DNA of 64,000 nucleotides, taken from NCBI GenBank assembly GCA_963758505.1, contig CAVWVJ010000001.1, forward strand, positions 496,001 through 560,000, in the 5' to 3' direction. Shown here in pieces: positions 28,201 through 35,619 of this stretch; position 1 is the stretch's first letter; each line of letters starts with the position of its first letter. Origin of the DNA: Korobacter sp963758505 (GTDB taxonomy: Bacteria; Acidobacteriota; Terriglobia; Terriglobales; Acidobacteriaceae). The notes beneath the pieces were generated by a model. It was not told where the DNA came from. It did not search any database and saw nothing but the letters and a program-made list of their open reading frames with translations. Both the position numbers and the translations under genes were made by a program.

Positions 28201-29108
28201 GCGATCCCAGCAACAACTTCCTGAAGCGCGCTCTGGCCTTCAATCCCGACGGCGCATTGAACGGGGCGCGGCGCATCGCCTTCGCCGGCACCTACGCTTA
28301 CGTTCTCGCCGACCGCGGTTTGGCCGTAGTCGATCTGTCTAACCCCCTGAAGCCGCATATCGTCTCGCAGATCGGCGCTCCGGCCATCGACGACCCGCGC
28401 GGCATTGCCATCCAGTTCCGCTATGCCTTTGTGGCGGACAGAGCAGGCCTCAAGGTCCTGGACATCACCGACCTCGCCAAGCCGAAAGCCATTGAGGGCG
28501 TCGTGGTGCCGTTGCAGGATGCGCGCAATGTGTACACCGCGCGAACCTATGCCTACGTCGCCGCAGGGAAACAGGGAATCGCAATTATCGACATCGAGCG
28601 GCCGGAACAGCCGAAGCTGGACAAGATGTTCAATGCCGACGGTAAGCTGACGGACACCAATGACCTGAAGCTCGGCATGGTGAGTTCAAGCCTCTTTGCC
28701 TTCGTGGCCGATGGGCACAACGGCATGCGCGTGGTGCAGCTGTTCTCGCCGGAAGACAACGCGAACTTCTACGGCTTCTCGCCAGCCCCCACTCCCAAGC
28801 TGATTGCCACGTTCCGCACCCACGGCCCAGCGCTGGCGGTATCACGAGGGATCGATCGCGACCGCGCCGTCGATGAGAGCGGAAACCAGATCGCGGTGAT
28901 GGGACGCCGCGGCGCGCGGCCGTTCAACCTGGAAGAACTCCACCGGTTGTACCTGCGGGACGGCCAGCTCTATACCGTGAGCGACAAACCGCCGGGCGCA
29001 CCGTCAGATCCCCCATCCCAGGCGAAGCATGAGGAGCAGCCCGCCTTGCCGAGCGCCCCACCCAGTGAGCGGCAGAGCGGGGAAGAGGCTCATCCCGGGC
29101 ATGACTAG
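25233..29108 (+). CDS. Ten-haem cytochrome c fused to an LVIVD-repeat propeller
   Basis: The 1291-residue protein has a signal peptide (about residues 1-33, FIVATTVGLLCALLALGALA). The first 790 residues hold nine CxxCH haem motifs (CQSCH, CTDCH, CTACH, CMVCH, CVDCH, CTDCH, CYACH, CFGCH, CADCH) and one CGVAGCH (CX4CH). From about residue 810 to 1170, seven LVIVD-like repeats follow (for example YLYAATGKGGIRVYDVA, YAYVLADRGLAVVDLS, YAFVADRAGLKVLDIT), which should form a beta propeller. The tail is Pro/Glu-rich. The protein must be exported and loaded with haem. Start 25233 has GAGGA ahead of it and fits the signal peptide better than the frame start at 25197. It follows the barrel gene by 10 bp and converges on the decahaem gene with only 12 bp between stops. 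Confidence 0.85.
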   Translation: MRPVRQTIGLQAFIVATTVGLLCALLALGALAAPQNAGPATPSFTPAQTPSPQTQNLLYTQTDDDVLAKSMGCQSCHTPMDSVNMHAQKSVRIGCTDCHGGDPKVVVLPNTASDSPLYKEAKLKAHVQPRVLSDTNGAEPVRAYTNWLKEDWQYVRFVNPGDLRVVNKTCGVAGCHVSEAQKVRTSMMSHGAMLWGAALYNNGAFPLKNPHFGESYDINGQPQKLVTVPPPTPEETRTKGVLTDLQPLPRWETSQPSNVLRIFERGGGERAELGIPLQDEEPGRPDDKLSSRGFGTLLRTDPVTLGLQKTRLFDPLLYFPGTNDEAGDYRGSGCTACHVVYGNDRSPEHSGPYAKFGHSGTTATVDPTIPKNKSGYPLQHQFTRGMPSSTCMVCHMHPGTNMVTTYFGYTWWDNEADGAAMYPKKQQELSPAEQLKVQTRNPERSAMRGLWSDVSFLEKTGDADFQSKLKDTQFADFHSHGWIFRAVYKRDRKGNLLADDGSIVSPTDPDKFKKAVHLKDIHLEKGMQCVDCHFQQDSHGNGKLYGETRDAVEVDCTDCHGTINAKASLKTSGPAAPAGGSDLSLLRTPWGDRRFYWRDGHLYQRAMVERDKEWEIVQVLDSITPGNDHYNEKSRLAKTIQKDGSSWGVPGSEDKLAHSNSKMTCYACHSSWVPTCFGCHLQQTANQRTPMLHNEGLLTRNYISYNFQILRDDMYMLGIDGTVTGHRVAPVRSACAVLVSSQNSDRDWGYYQQQTVSAEGFSAQAFSPFVPHTVRAKETKGCADCHVSKENDNNAWLAQVTLQGGGFMNFMGRYIYVANGKGGYQAVAVAEHDEPPSIYGSDFQKIAYPSDYEKFVKDKRELREAYEHAGDVLDVQLRGEYLYAATGKGGIRVYDVANVDNKDFSERMITAPVSPVGQRFYVRTKYAQAIASPSTLAVDPLRTHNPLNEEQLPHLMYGFLYVADKYEGLVIIGDPNLKHKTPGVGTLLDGDPSNNFLKRALAFNPDGALNGARRIAFAGTYAYVLADRGLAVVDLSNPLKPHIVSQIGAPAIDDPRGIAIQFRYAFVADRAGLKVLDITDLAKPKAIEGVVVPLQDARNVYTARTYAYVAAGKQGIAIIDIERPEQPKLDKMFNADGKLTDTNDLKLGMVSSSLFAFVADGHNGMRVVQLFSPEDNANFYGFSPAPTPKLIATFRTHGPALAVSRGIDRDRAVDESGNQIAVMGRRGARPFNLEELHRLYLRDGQLYTVSDKPPGAPSDPPSQAKHEEQPALPSAPPSERQSGEEAHPGHD

Positions 29109-29120
29109 GACGAAGAGAAA

Positions 29121-30563
29121 TTAGTAAGTTGATTCCGTGACAGCCGAGGTTGCGGCAGGTCCGTAGCCGCGCAGCTGCAATATATCGAAGCTACCCTTGG
29201 TGCTCTTTTCCTTGCGCCAGTCATGGTAGGTGTGGCACTCGAAGCAGCGCCCTTCCGCGTTGCCGGCCTTTAGCCCCCCTTCGGCGTGGCAATCGCGGCA
29301 AATCTGAATGCCTGGAAGATTGATGTCGGAGGTCTGCCGGCTCTGTGGGATGGTCGTGTGGCAGGCCGTGCAGGTCATCATCCGGTGTGCCTGGTGGTCA
29401 AACTCCGCACGGGGCATCCAGCGGGTGGGGATGATGGCGGTTACCTTGGTCGGAAGCATGCCTTCCTCGCCCTCCAGTTGCGCATGGCAAACGCGACAAT
29501 TCTTGCTCCATAGCAGGCGTTCGGCAGTGGCGGCACGTTGCTCTACCCACTGCTGTGGCGAGAGGCGCACGGAGGCTGCTACGGGCCCAGATTGCTCGCT
29601 GGGGCTTAAGATGTTGCGCCGCGGCTCGATCTCGCCCGTGGGCAACTGGCTGGTTACTGCAATCGCCGTTGCCTCCGGGTGCGCCGTCACGTATTCCGTT
29701 AATTTCTGCCGAATGAAGGCGCGCACAATCTCCGGCTTGTCGTGCGGAGCCGGGGCGTCGATGAGCTGGTCGAACTGCAAAGCGTGGCAGCCGGCGCACT
29801 GGTTCAGGTACTTGATCGGCAGGCCGTAAGCGCTGGCGCCGGTCTCCACCACCCGACGCTTGCGTTGCTGGTTTTGCGCAGAGGAAACCGCTACCTGCTG
29901 CTGGGTCGCGAGCTGGACCGTGGCGACAGAGTACGGCCAGGTCGGGTTGCCGATAAAACGATGGCAGTCGCTGCAAACCATCTGCAGCTGCCCATTCGGA
30001 CCTCGCAAGGTCGATTGCAGATGGACGAAGTGGTTCAGCCGGATCGTGCCCGGATCGGTGGCCCCTTGCCGCAGAGCCGCGAACTGCGGATGATCGTGGT
30101 CGAAGCCATCGATCTTGGAAACGATGTCCACATTGCCGTCGGTAGTGTGCAGGGCGCCATGGCATTGCACGCAGCCTGACGTGGCGGTTGCGGCCAGGCG
30201 TACCCGTCCCTGGTGCTCGATGTGGCACGAGCTGCATGCGGGGGTGAAGGTCTGGCGAGCGTTATGTTGCGGAGCGTCGTGGCATTTCAGGCAGGCGGTG
30301 TCTGGAACATGGGCGCGAAAATCGGCCTGCCTCAGGTGACATACCCCGCATTGCGCGCCAAACACGGCATGCGCGGTCGACAGCGGGCCGCTGGTGTAGA
30401 CCTTCTGATTATTGATGACGCGTTCACCGAGTAACCAGGCCGCAGCGATCACAGGGAGAGCGATCGAGAGCAGGAACCGCCAGCGCCGGAATCCGTGGCG
30501 CTTGGTGAAGTACTGCAGGTCGATACGCTTTGCCAGCAGCTTGGTGGTTCGTATGCGCGGCAC
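29121..30563 (-). CDS. Membrane-anchored ten-haem cytochrome c
   Basis: From a GTG at 30563 the frame gives 480 residues. An N-terminal anchor (about residues 28-46, FLLSIALPVIAAAWLLGERV) is not followed by a cleavage site. The rest is periplasmic with ten CxxCH motifs (CGVCH, CLKCH, CSSCH, CVQCH, CSDCH, CAGCH, CRVCH, CTACH, CRDCH, CFECH) and scattered extra histidines for bis-His ligation. This is the layout of a periplasmic electron relay. AGGT lies seven bases ahead of the GTG, and the stop of the upstream gene is two bases away, so the start is well supported. It is the last gene of the leftward operon that begins with the NuoE-NuoF fusion. Confidence 0.85.
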   Translation of the reverse strand: MPRIRTTKLLAKRIDLQYFTKRHGFRRWRFLLSIALPVIAAAWLLGERVINNQKVYTSGPLSTAHAVFGAQCGVCHLRQADFRAHVPDTACLKCHDAPQHNARQTFTPACSSCHIEHQGRVRLAATATSGCVQCHGALHTTDGNVDIVSKIDGFDHDHPQFAALRQGATDPGTIRLNHFVHLQSTLRGPNGQLQMVCSDCHRFIGNPTWPYSVATVQLATQQQVAVSSAQNQQRKRRVVETGASAYGLPIKYLNQCAGCHALQFDQLIDAPAPHDKPEIVRAFIRQKLTEYVTAHPEATAIAVTSQLPTGEIEPRRNILSPSEQSGPVAASVRLSPQQWVEQRAATAERLLWSKNCRVCHAQLEGEEGMLPTKVTAIIPTRWMPRAEFDHQAHRMMTCTACHTTIPQSRQTSDINLPGIQICRDCHAEGGLKAGNAEGRCFECHTYHDWRKEKSTKGSFDILQLRGYGPAATSAVTESTY

Positions 30564-30565
30564 GT

Positions 30566-31489
30566 TTAATACCTCAGCGCGACCACCGCATGCACTGCGC
30601 CCAGCAGCAGCAGGGCGTAGGAGGCGGGGATGTGAACCAGCAGCCACCCATGCAACAGCTTATGCAACCACTTCTGCCGGTCGAGCTGGCGCTTCTCTTC
30701 GCAGATGTCTTCCAAGTCCTCCAGCTTAGGCCACAGCGCCTGGGGGATGAGGACATGCAACTGCTGGAACATGCCGGCAGCCGTATCGGCGTCGGACAGC
30801 GCCATACGATGCCCGCCGCTCTGCGTCAGGAATGGCTTCAATTGCCTGTCAAAGAACTCCTGGATGGAGTTGCTGATCCCTTCGTCGGCGCCCGTGGCGG
30901 AAGCAAACGTGGTCCCAATGCGCGTGCCGGCTGACCCGGCCATCGTACGCTGACTCTCCTCGGTGCCGCCCATTTCTCCTTTCAATGTTCCCGTCAGCTC
31001 GTTGATCAGCACCTCGGCTTCGTCCGTCAGTTGGCCCCGCACTCGGTCGATCTGCTCATAAACCGTTTCCATCGGAACACGGTCCGTCATCATCCGCGGC
31101 ATGTAATGTTGCAACACCGCCCCGAAGATCCCGCTGACGAAGACGATGATGAACAGCACCATGAGCGCGCGTGTCAGGCTGCCGTTGCCGAGCCGGAACG
31201 CGGCATGAAAAAGAATCAGCGGGAAGCTCAGGAAGCCCAGCCAAAGGTGGCCGCGCATCCACGACGTTCCGCGCCCCACGCGCCATACGGGAAACTTCTT
31301 TCGCAATCCCAGCAACCCAGCAAACAGCATCAGGGCAGAGCCGATGCTTCCGTACATCAGGCCAGGGACGCTGCCGCCGCTCGGACCTCGAACGGAAGCA
31401 ACCGCGTAAACCACATACAGTGCGCTCGCCAGCGCCAGCGCGAAGGCTGTGCCGAGGAACCACGGCCTGTGGGTGCGGTCGATGAGCAC
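30566..31489 (-). CDS. Cytochrome b-like membrane protein
   Basis: The 307-residue protein has about five membrane segments: four in the first half (near residues 10-30, 42-60, 75-95, 105-128) and one at the very end. A soluble, charged domain of about 120 residues lies between. Histidines sit in or beside the helices (RGHLWLGFLSFPLILFHAAF; AVLQHYMPR; KWLHKLLHGWLLVHIPAS; GAVHAVVAL), the pattern expected for haem b ligands. It most likely links the cytoplasmic iron-sulfur protein to the decahaem cytochrome, perhaps exchanging with quinone. The GTG start is one base after the upstream stop (TAG-C-GTG). I cannot place it in a named family. Confidence 0.65.
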   Translation of the reverse strand: MLIDRTHRPWFLGTAFALALASALYVVYAVASVRGPSGGSVPGLMYGSIGSALMLFAGLLGLRKKFPVWRVGRGTSWMRGHLWLGFLSFPLILFHAAFRLGNGSLTRALMVLFIIVFVSGIFGAVLQHYMPRMMTDRVPMETVYEQIDRVRGQLTDEAEVLINELTGTLKGEMGGTEESQRTMAGSAGTRIGTTFASATGADEGISNSIQEFFDRQLKPFLTQSGGHRMALSDADTAAGMFQQLHVLIPQALWPKLEDLEDICEEKRQLDRQKWLHKLLHGWLLVHIPASYALLLLGAVHAVVALRY

Positions 31490-31490
31490 G

Positions 31491-33692
31491 CTAGGAAGGC
31501 CTCTTGAAAGGATCCTGGACCTGCACCAGTTTGGAGAAAAATTCGCGTGGATTTACCCGGTGAGCCGCATCGTGCGGGCAGGCATACACGCAGTTGGGCT
31601 CGTCGTGATCGAGACAAAGATTGCATGACGTTGCCTTCGTCTTCACCTCGGCGATTTTCCTGCCAGGATGCGCCGGATCTTCGCTCATCACGTTGAACGG
31701 CTGCATATTGATGTTGCCGTATGGACAATTGTTCGCGCAGAGCCCGCAACCGATGCACCAGTCTTCGATGATGACTTCCAGACTGTTGCGCCGGCGAATG
31801 GAGCCCACCGGACAGCCCACCATGCACAGCGGATCCTTGCACTGGCGGCATGAGGTGGCAACGAGATATTCGCCCAGGCGCAGGCCGTCGCGGATGAGCC
31901 GGCTGACTCCATCGTGCGCGTCGGCGCAGGCCCGCACGCACTGATCGCACCGCGTGCATCGGCTCAAATCCATCACCAGCAGGCTTTGCGCCTCCATCAA
32001 TCCTTGCGCCAGGAAGGAATCCACGGGCACGTTCTGCACCGAGGCGAGCCGCGCGCGGTTCTCCTCGGTGCGTTGGCGGGCGGTCTCCTCCACCCCTTTT
32101 CGCACCTCGGGAAAGCGTTCGAGCATGAGATTGAATTCTTCCGAGCGAATGCGCACTGCCTCGACGTGATCGAGTGCGGTACAGGTCGCGGTGCGCACGC
32201 CCCCACCGAGCAGCGACATCTCTCCGAAGAAATTGCCGCGGCCCAGGTAGCCGAGAGTCAGGTCTCCGCCGGGATGCGATTGCGTAACCTTCACGAAGCC
32301 GATGCGCACCAGGAAGAAACTATGCGACGGTTCTCCCTGCCGGCAGATCACCTGTCCCGGCGCGTAACGGCGCAGCTCGACGCGGTCGCGAAGGTAATCG
32401 ATGAACTGCGAGTCCACGCTGGCGAACATCGGGATGGAGCGCAGTTGGGTCTCAAGAGCGCGCTTGCGGTAGTTCTGGTCGACGCGCGCCCGGAACGTCT
32501 TATTGCGCTGCAGGATGTCGAGGACATTGCGCAGCATCTCGAGCATCACGCAATCGGTCTTGGCGCGGACCGTGGCGGAGCGTGGGTAGTAGTTCATGCA
32601 CGCCATCTCGCCGAAAAGATCGCCCGGGCCGAGTATCCCCACCGGGTTCTCGTACGGCAGATCAACAGGAGCGTCGATCGGGATATAACGGCGGCTGCTC
32701 TCGCCTTCGCGTTTCTGCTCGGAGCGGCTGACCAGCACATTCTTGAGCTTGTGTACGAAGCCGTGCGAGCCGCCGCGGGTAGCGACGTGGGCTACCGGAC
32801 TTGCGATGAACACATCCGCTTGTCCTTCCAGGATGTAATACGCGGTAGAACCGTATTCGGCCTCGCGGCAGACAATCTCTCCTGCCTTGTAAACCCGCTT
32901 CCGGACGGCGTTTCGGTTAAGCCGCAAAAACGTGCCCGAAACGCCCTTGAACACCTCCAGCTGGCGAAGCTCCTCGAGTTCCAGATCGACGCCTTCGCCG
33001 AGCTCGGTATCGATAACTTTCTTATTTGTAAGAGCGCCGGTGGGACACGACACCATGCATTCGCCGCAACTGACACAGCTCGATTCGCCCATCGGCAAGT
33101 TGTTATCGAAAGCCACCCCCGCTTCGTAACCTTTGCCTCGACGCATCAGCACGAAGTTGTGCCGGATCTCGTCGCAGCCACGGATGCACCGATCGCAAAG
33201 AATGCAGGCCTCGTGATCAACCGCGATGGCGGCCGAGGAATCGTCGTGTCCGCGCGGTTCGGTGCGGCGCGGGAAGCGCGACTGCACAATCCCCGCCCTC
33301 TCCGCCAGCGTCTCCAGTTCGCAATCCTTCGAAGCTTTCTGCCGCGCGCAGGGCGAAGGGTGATCGGCAATCAGCAGCTCGAGCAGAGTCTTTCGCACGC
33401 CGAGAATGTCCTCGGACGCGGTTTTTACCTTCATGCCCGCTTCCACCTGGCGGATGCAGGAGGCGGCGTACACGCGCTGCCCGATATCCACCACGCAAAC
33501 GCGGCAAACTCCGACCGGGCGCTCGTTCTGCTGATGGCAAAGCGTGGGAATACGGATCCCATACATGCGGGCGGCGTCGAAGATCGTGGTATCGGCAGGG
33601 ACAACGATCCTGCGATCGTCGATGTTCAGCTCAATCGGCGGGGACTGCACCAGCACGGTTGCCGGCGGCGGACTGTTTTTTTCCTCACTCAT
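31491..33692 (-). CDS. Iron-sulfur electron-transfer protein with two cyclic-nucleotide-binding domains
   Basis: The 733-residue protein begins with a 2Fe-2S domain like NuoG (CHQQNERPVGVCRVC) and a His/Cys cluster region (HPSPCARQKASKDC). Two 4Fe-4S motifs follow (CILCDRCIRGC; CVSCGECMVSCP). Next come two cNMP-binding domains, each with a phosphate-binding cassette (FGEMACMNYYPRSAT; FGEMSLLGGGVRTAT), about residues 245-395 and 400-520. The C-terminus is a ferredoxin domain of HybA/DmsB type with four cysteine groups (CTRCDQCVRAC, CRQCKDPLCMVGCP, CIGCGLCANNCP, CNLCLDHDEPNCVYACP). No molybdopterin or hydrogenase domain is present. It should sit in the cytoplasm between NuoEF and the cytochrome b. 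The ATG overlaps the upstream stop as ATGA. Confidence 0.82.
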   Translation of the reverse strand: MSEEKNSPPPATVLVQSPPIELNIDDRRIVVPADTTIFDAARMYGIRIPTLCHQQNERPVGVCRVCVVDIGQRVYAASCIRQVEAGMKVKTASEDILGVRKTLLELLIADHPSPCARQKASKDCELETLAERAGIVQSRFPRRTEPRGHDDSSAAIAVDHEACILCDRCIRGCDEIRHNFVLMRRGKGYEAGVAFDNNLPMGESSCVSCGECMVSCPTGALTNKKVIDTELGEGVDLELEELRQLEVFKGVSGTFLRLNRNAVRKRVYKAGEIVCREAEYGSTAYYILEGQADVFIASPVAHVATRGGSHGFVHKLKNVLVSRSEQKREGESSRRYIPIDAPVDLPYENPVGILGPGDLFGEMACMNYYPRSATVRAKTDCVMLEMLRNVLDILQRNKTFRARVDQNYRKRALETQLRSIPMFASVDSQFIDYLRDRVELRRYAPGQVICRQGEPSHSFFLVRIGFVKVTQSHPGGDLTLGYLGRGNFFGEMSLLGGGVRTATCTALDHVEAVRIRSEEFNLMLERFPEVRKGVEETARQRTEENRARLASVQNVPVDSFLAQGLMEAQSLLVMDLSRCTRCDQCVRACADAHDGVSRLIRDGLRLGEYLVATSCRQCKDPLCMVGCPVGSIRRRNSLEVIIEDWCIGCGLCANNCPYGNINMQPFNVMSEDPAHPGRKIAEVKTKATSCNLCLDHDEPNCVYACPHDAAHRVNPREFFSKLVQVQDPFKRPS

Positions 33693-35359
33693 TGTTGTGG
33701 CTGAAAGCAAACTCCGGCTGGACAGCGCTTTTCCTTGAGGTGCTTCTCCACCATCTCCGGGAAATGTTTGAGTACCGTCATCAACGGTGCGTGCACAATC
33801 TGACCGAGACCGCAGATTGAGGTCAGGCGCATCGCCTTCATCAGGTCTTCAATGGTCTGCATGTCGTTCGCCGATGCATGGCCGTTCGTCCAGCCCTCCA
33901 GGATCGAAACCATTTTCTGTGATCCCATCCTGCACGGAACGCACTTCCCGCAAGACTCGTTGCGGAAAAAGCGCACCGAATTCAACGCCATGTCGAGCAT
34001 GCAGCGCTCTTCCGAGCACACGACGATCGCTCCCGACCCGACCATCGACCCTGCTGCTGCCACGGCGGCGAAATCCAGCGGCAGCGACGTCATGCTCGCA
34101 GGGAGATACCCCGACGAAGGCCCGGAGGGAGCAAACCCGAGAAGCTTCTTTCCGGCCTTCATACCGCCCGCACGGCGAAAAATCAGTTCTTCGTAGGTTG
34201 TGCCCATCGGCACTTCGTACACGCCGGGCTTCACGACGTCCCCGCTGATCCCAACGAACTTCAGGCCCTGAGAACCGTTTACGCCTTGCGCCTTGAACCA
34301 ATCCACGCCACGCACCAGGATTGCGGCCGCATAGGTAAACGTTTCTACGTTGTTAATCACCGTGGGCATGTTGAATAAGCCATTGGTTCCGGGGAAGGGC
34401 GGCTTATTTCTTGGCTCGGCCCGCTTCTGTTCGATAGCCTCAAGCAGGGCGCTCTCCTCACCGCAGATGTATCCGCCCGGACTCACGAAGATGCTCAGGT
34501 CGAACGTCGTATCCGTTCCCATGATTTTGCTGCCCAGAATTCCCTTGCGCTTGCATCGGTCGATCTCGTGCTGCAGCACCTCGCGCGGTTCTTCATATTC
34601 GTGGCGAAGGTAGAGAATGCCCTGTTTTGCGCCGGTCACGATGCCCGCCAGGATCATGCCCTCGATCACGAGGTGCGGCAGGTGCTGCATGATGAAACGA
34701 TCCTTGATCGTTCCAGGCTCGCTCTCATCGGCGTTGCATACGATGTATTTCTTTCGGCCAACAGCGTTCCGCACGATCTCCCACTTCAAGCCCGTGGGGA
34801 AGCCTGCCCCGCCCAAGCCCTTCAGGTTGCTGGCTTTCAAGGTCGCGATCGTCCCTGCGATGTCGCCGCTTTCGAGCAGCCGTTGCACCGCTAGATATTG
34901 GCCGGGTCCCTCATATGGGTCGGTGGCCAATTTGAGACGGGAAACCGGTGCTGCCGGCGGTTCCGGCAAGGCGCGGCCGTCCGCCGCGATGGAAACCAGT
35001 TCCACCGCGCGTTCTGCGCTGATGCCGGAAAAGATCGTGTCGTTTACCACGAATGCCGGCGCGGTATCGCAACGGCCTAGACAGGAGATACTGCCGATTT
35101 TTACCTGGTCGGGACTCACGCCCCGGTAAGCTTGTTCGAGCGAACGACGAAGGTGGTCGCCACCCCCCAGGTGGCAGCTCATGTCCGCGCACACCTGGAC
35201 TTCGGCCTTCGGCCGCGGCGAGGTATGGAAGTGCGGAAAAAAGCTGACAACCGCATGTATTTCGCTGATCGGGGTGTTCAATTGCCGGGATAACCGCTGC
35301 AACTGTTCGGCTGGGAGATATCCGAATTGATGCTGGATTACCCGTAGTTCGTCGAACAT
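33689..35359 (-). CDS. NuoE-NuoF fusion, NADH-oxidising flavoprotein
   Basis: The first 150 of 556 residues form a thioredoxin-like 2Fe-2S domain as in NuoE (CADMSCHLGG and SCLGRCDTAPA supply the four cysteines). The rest is NuoF: an FMN/NADH site with GLGGAGFPTGLKWE and CNADESEPGTIKDR, GGYICGEESALLEAIE, then the 4Fe-4S motif ESCGKCVPCRMGS near the end. Such fusions occur in NAD-linked hydrogenases and formate dehydrogenases and take electrons from or give them to NAD(H). Here no hydrogenase or formate dehydrogenase partner is seen; instead the operon continues to iron-sulfur and haem proteins. AAGGA stands four to five bases before the ATG. The gene heads a four-gene leftward operon. Confidence 0.88.
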   Translation of the reverse strand: MFDELRVIQHQFGYLPAEQLQRLSRQLNTPISEIHAVVSFFPHFHTSPRPKAEVQVCADMSCHLGGGDHLRRSLEQAYRGVSPDQVKIGSISCLGRCDTAPAFVVNDTIFSGISAERAVELVSIAADGRALPEPPAAPVSRLKLATDPYEGPGQYLAVQRLLESGDIAGTIATLKASNLKGLGGAGFPTGLKWEIVRNAVGRKKYIVCNADESEPGTIKDRFIMQHLPHLVIEGMILAGIVTGAKQGILYLRHEYEEPREVLQHEIDRCKRKGILGSKIMGTDTTFDLSIFVSPGGYICGEESALLEAIEQKRAEPRNKPPFPGTNGLFNMPTVINNVETFTYAAAILVRGVDWFKAQGVNGSQGLKFVGISGDVVKPGVYEVPMGTTYEELIFRRAGGMKAGKKLLGFAPSGPSSGYLPASMTSLPLDFAAVAAAGSMVGSGAIVVCSEERCMLDMALNSVRFFRNESCGKCVPCRMGSQKMVSILEGWTNGHASANDMQTIEDLMKAMRLTSICGLGQIVHAPLMTVLKHFPEMVEKHLKEKRCPAGVCFQPQQ

Positions 35360-35390
35360 CGGATCCTTCCCGGTGACAGCAATTTATCGT

Positions 35391-35471
35391 TGGAATTTCT
35401 TGGACGGGCCTGGCGTGCGCCGCAGTATAATGCACCCCGCTCAGGATGGCTAGCAGTGCGCAGAAATTCCA
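35391..35471. promoter_or_regulatory. Divergent control region: 10-bp inverted repeat flanking a TATAAT box
   Basis: TGGAATTTCT (35391-35400) and AGAAATTCCA (35462-35471) are exact reverse complements, 61 bp apart. Their midpoint coincides with a plus-strand TATAAT at 35426-35431. The pair lies between the NuoE-NuoF operon (leftward) and the c554-like gene (rightward), so one regulator bound at both arms could control both. No -35 box at the ideal distance is seen (TTGGAC is 21 bases away). The repeat is seen; the role is inferred. Confidence 0.45.
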
Positions 35472-35619
35472 GCTGGCCTCGGCCCTCGCACGTTTTACCA
35501 ATCGTATTGATTGAGCTTGCTTCTCCGCGCTCGTGGTGTATCATGCGCGATTCTGAGGTCAAAGTCCTGCTCACGCGGCTTGCACGGGGCAAGCCGAAAG
35601 ACCAATCGGGAGGCAATTC

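Noticed and set aside
26580..28358. A 592-codon minus-strand frame inside the ten-haem cytochrome gene
   Set aside because: It is a shadow caused by high GC. The plus strand carries clear haem and LVIVD motifs, while the minus frame is His/Arg/Val-rich with no recognisable domain.
31914..33704. A 596-codon plus-strand frame opposite the iron-sulfur/cNMP protein
   Set aside because: The minus strand has cysteine clusters and cNMP cassettes; the plus frame is His/Ala/Leu-rich and featureless.
33689..35359. Reading the NuoE-NuoF fusion as part of a NAD-linked hydrogenase or formate dehydrogenase
   Set aside because: No NiFe large/small subunit or molybdopterin subunit is encoded nearby; the operon continues to iron-sulfur and haem proteins.
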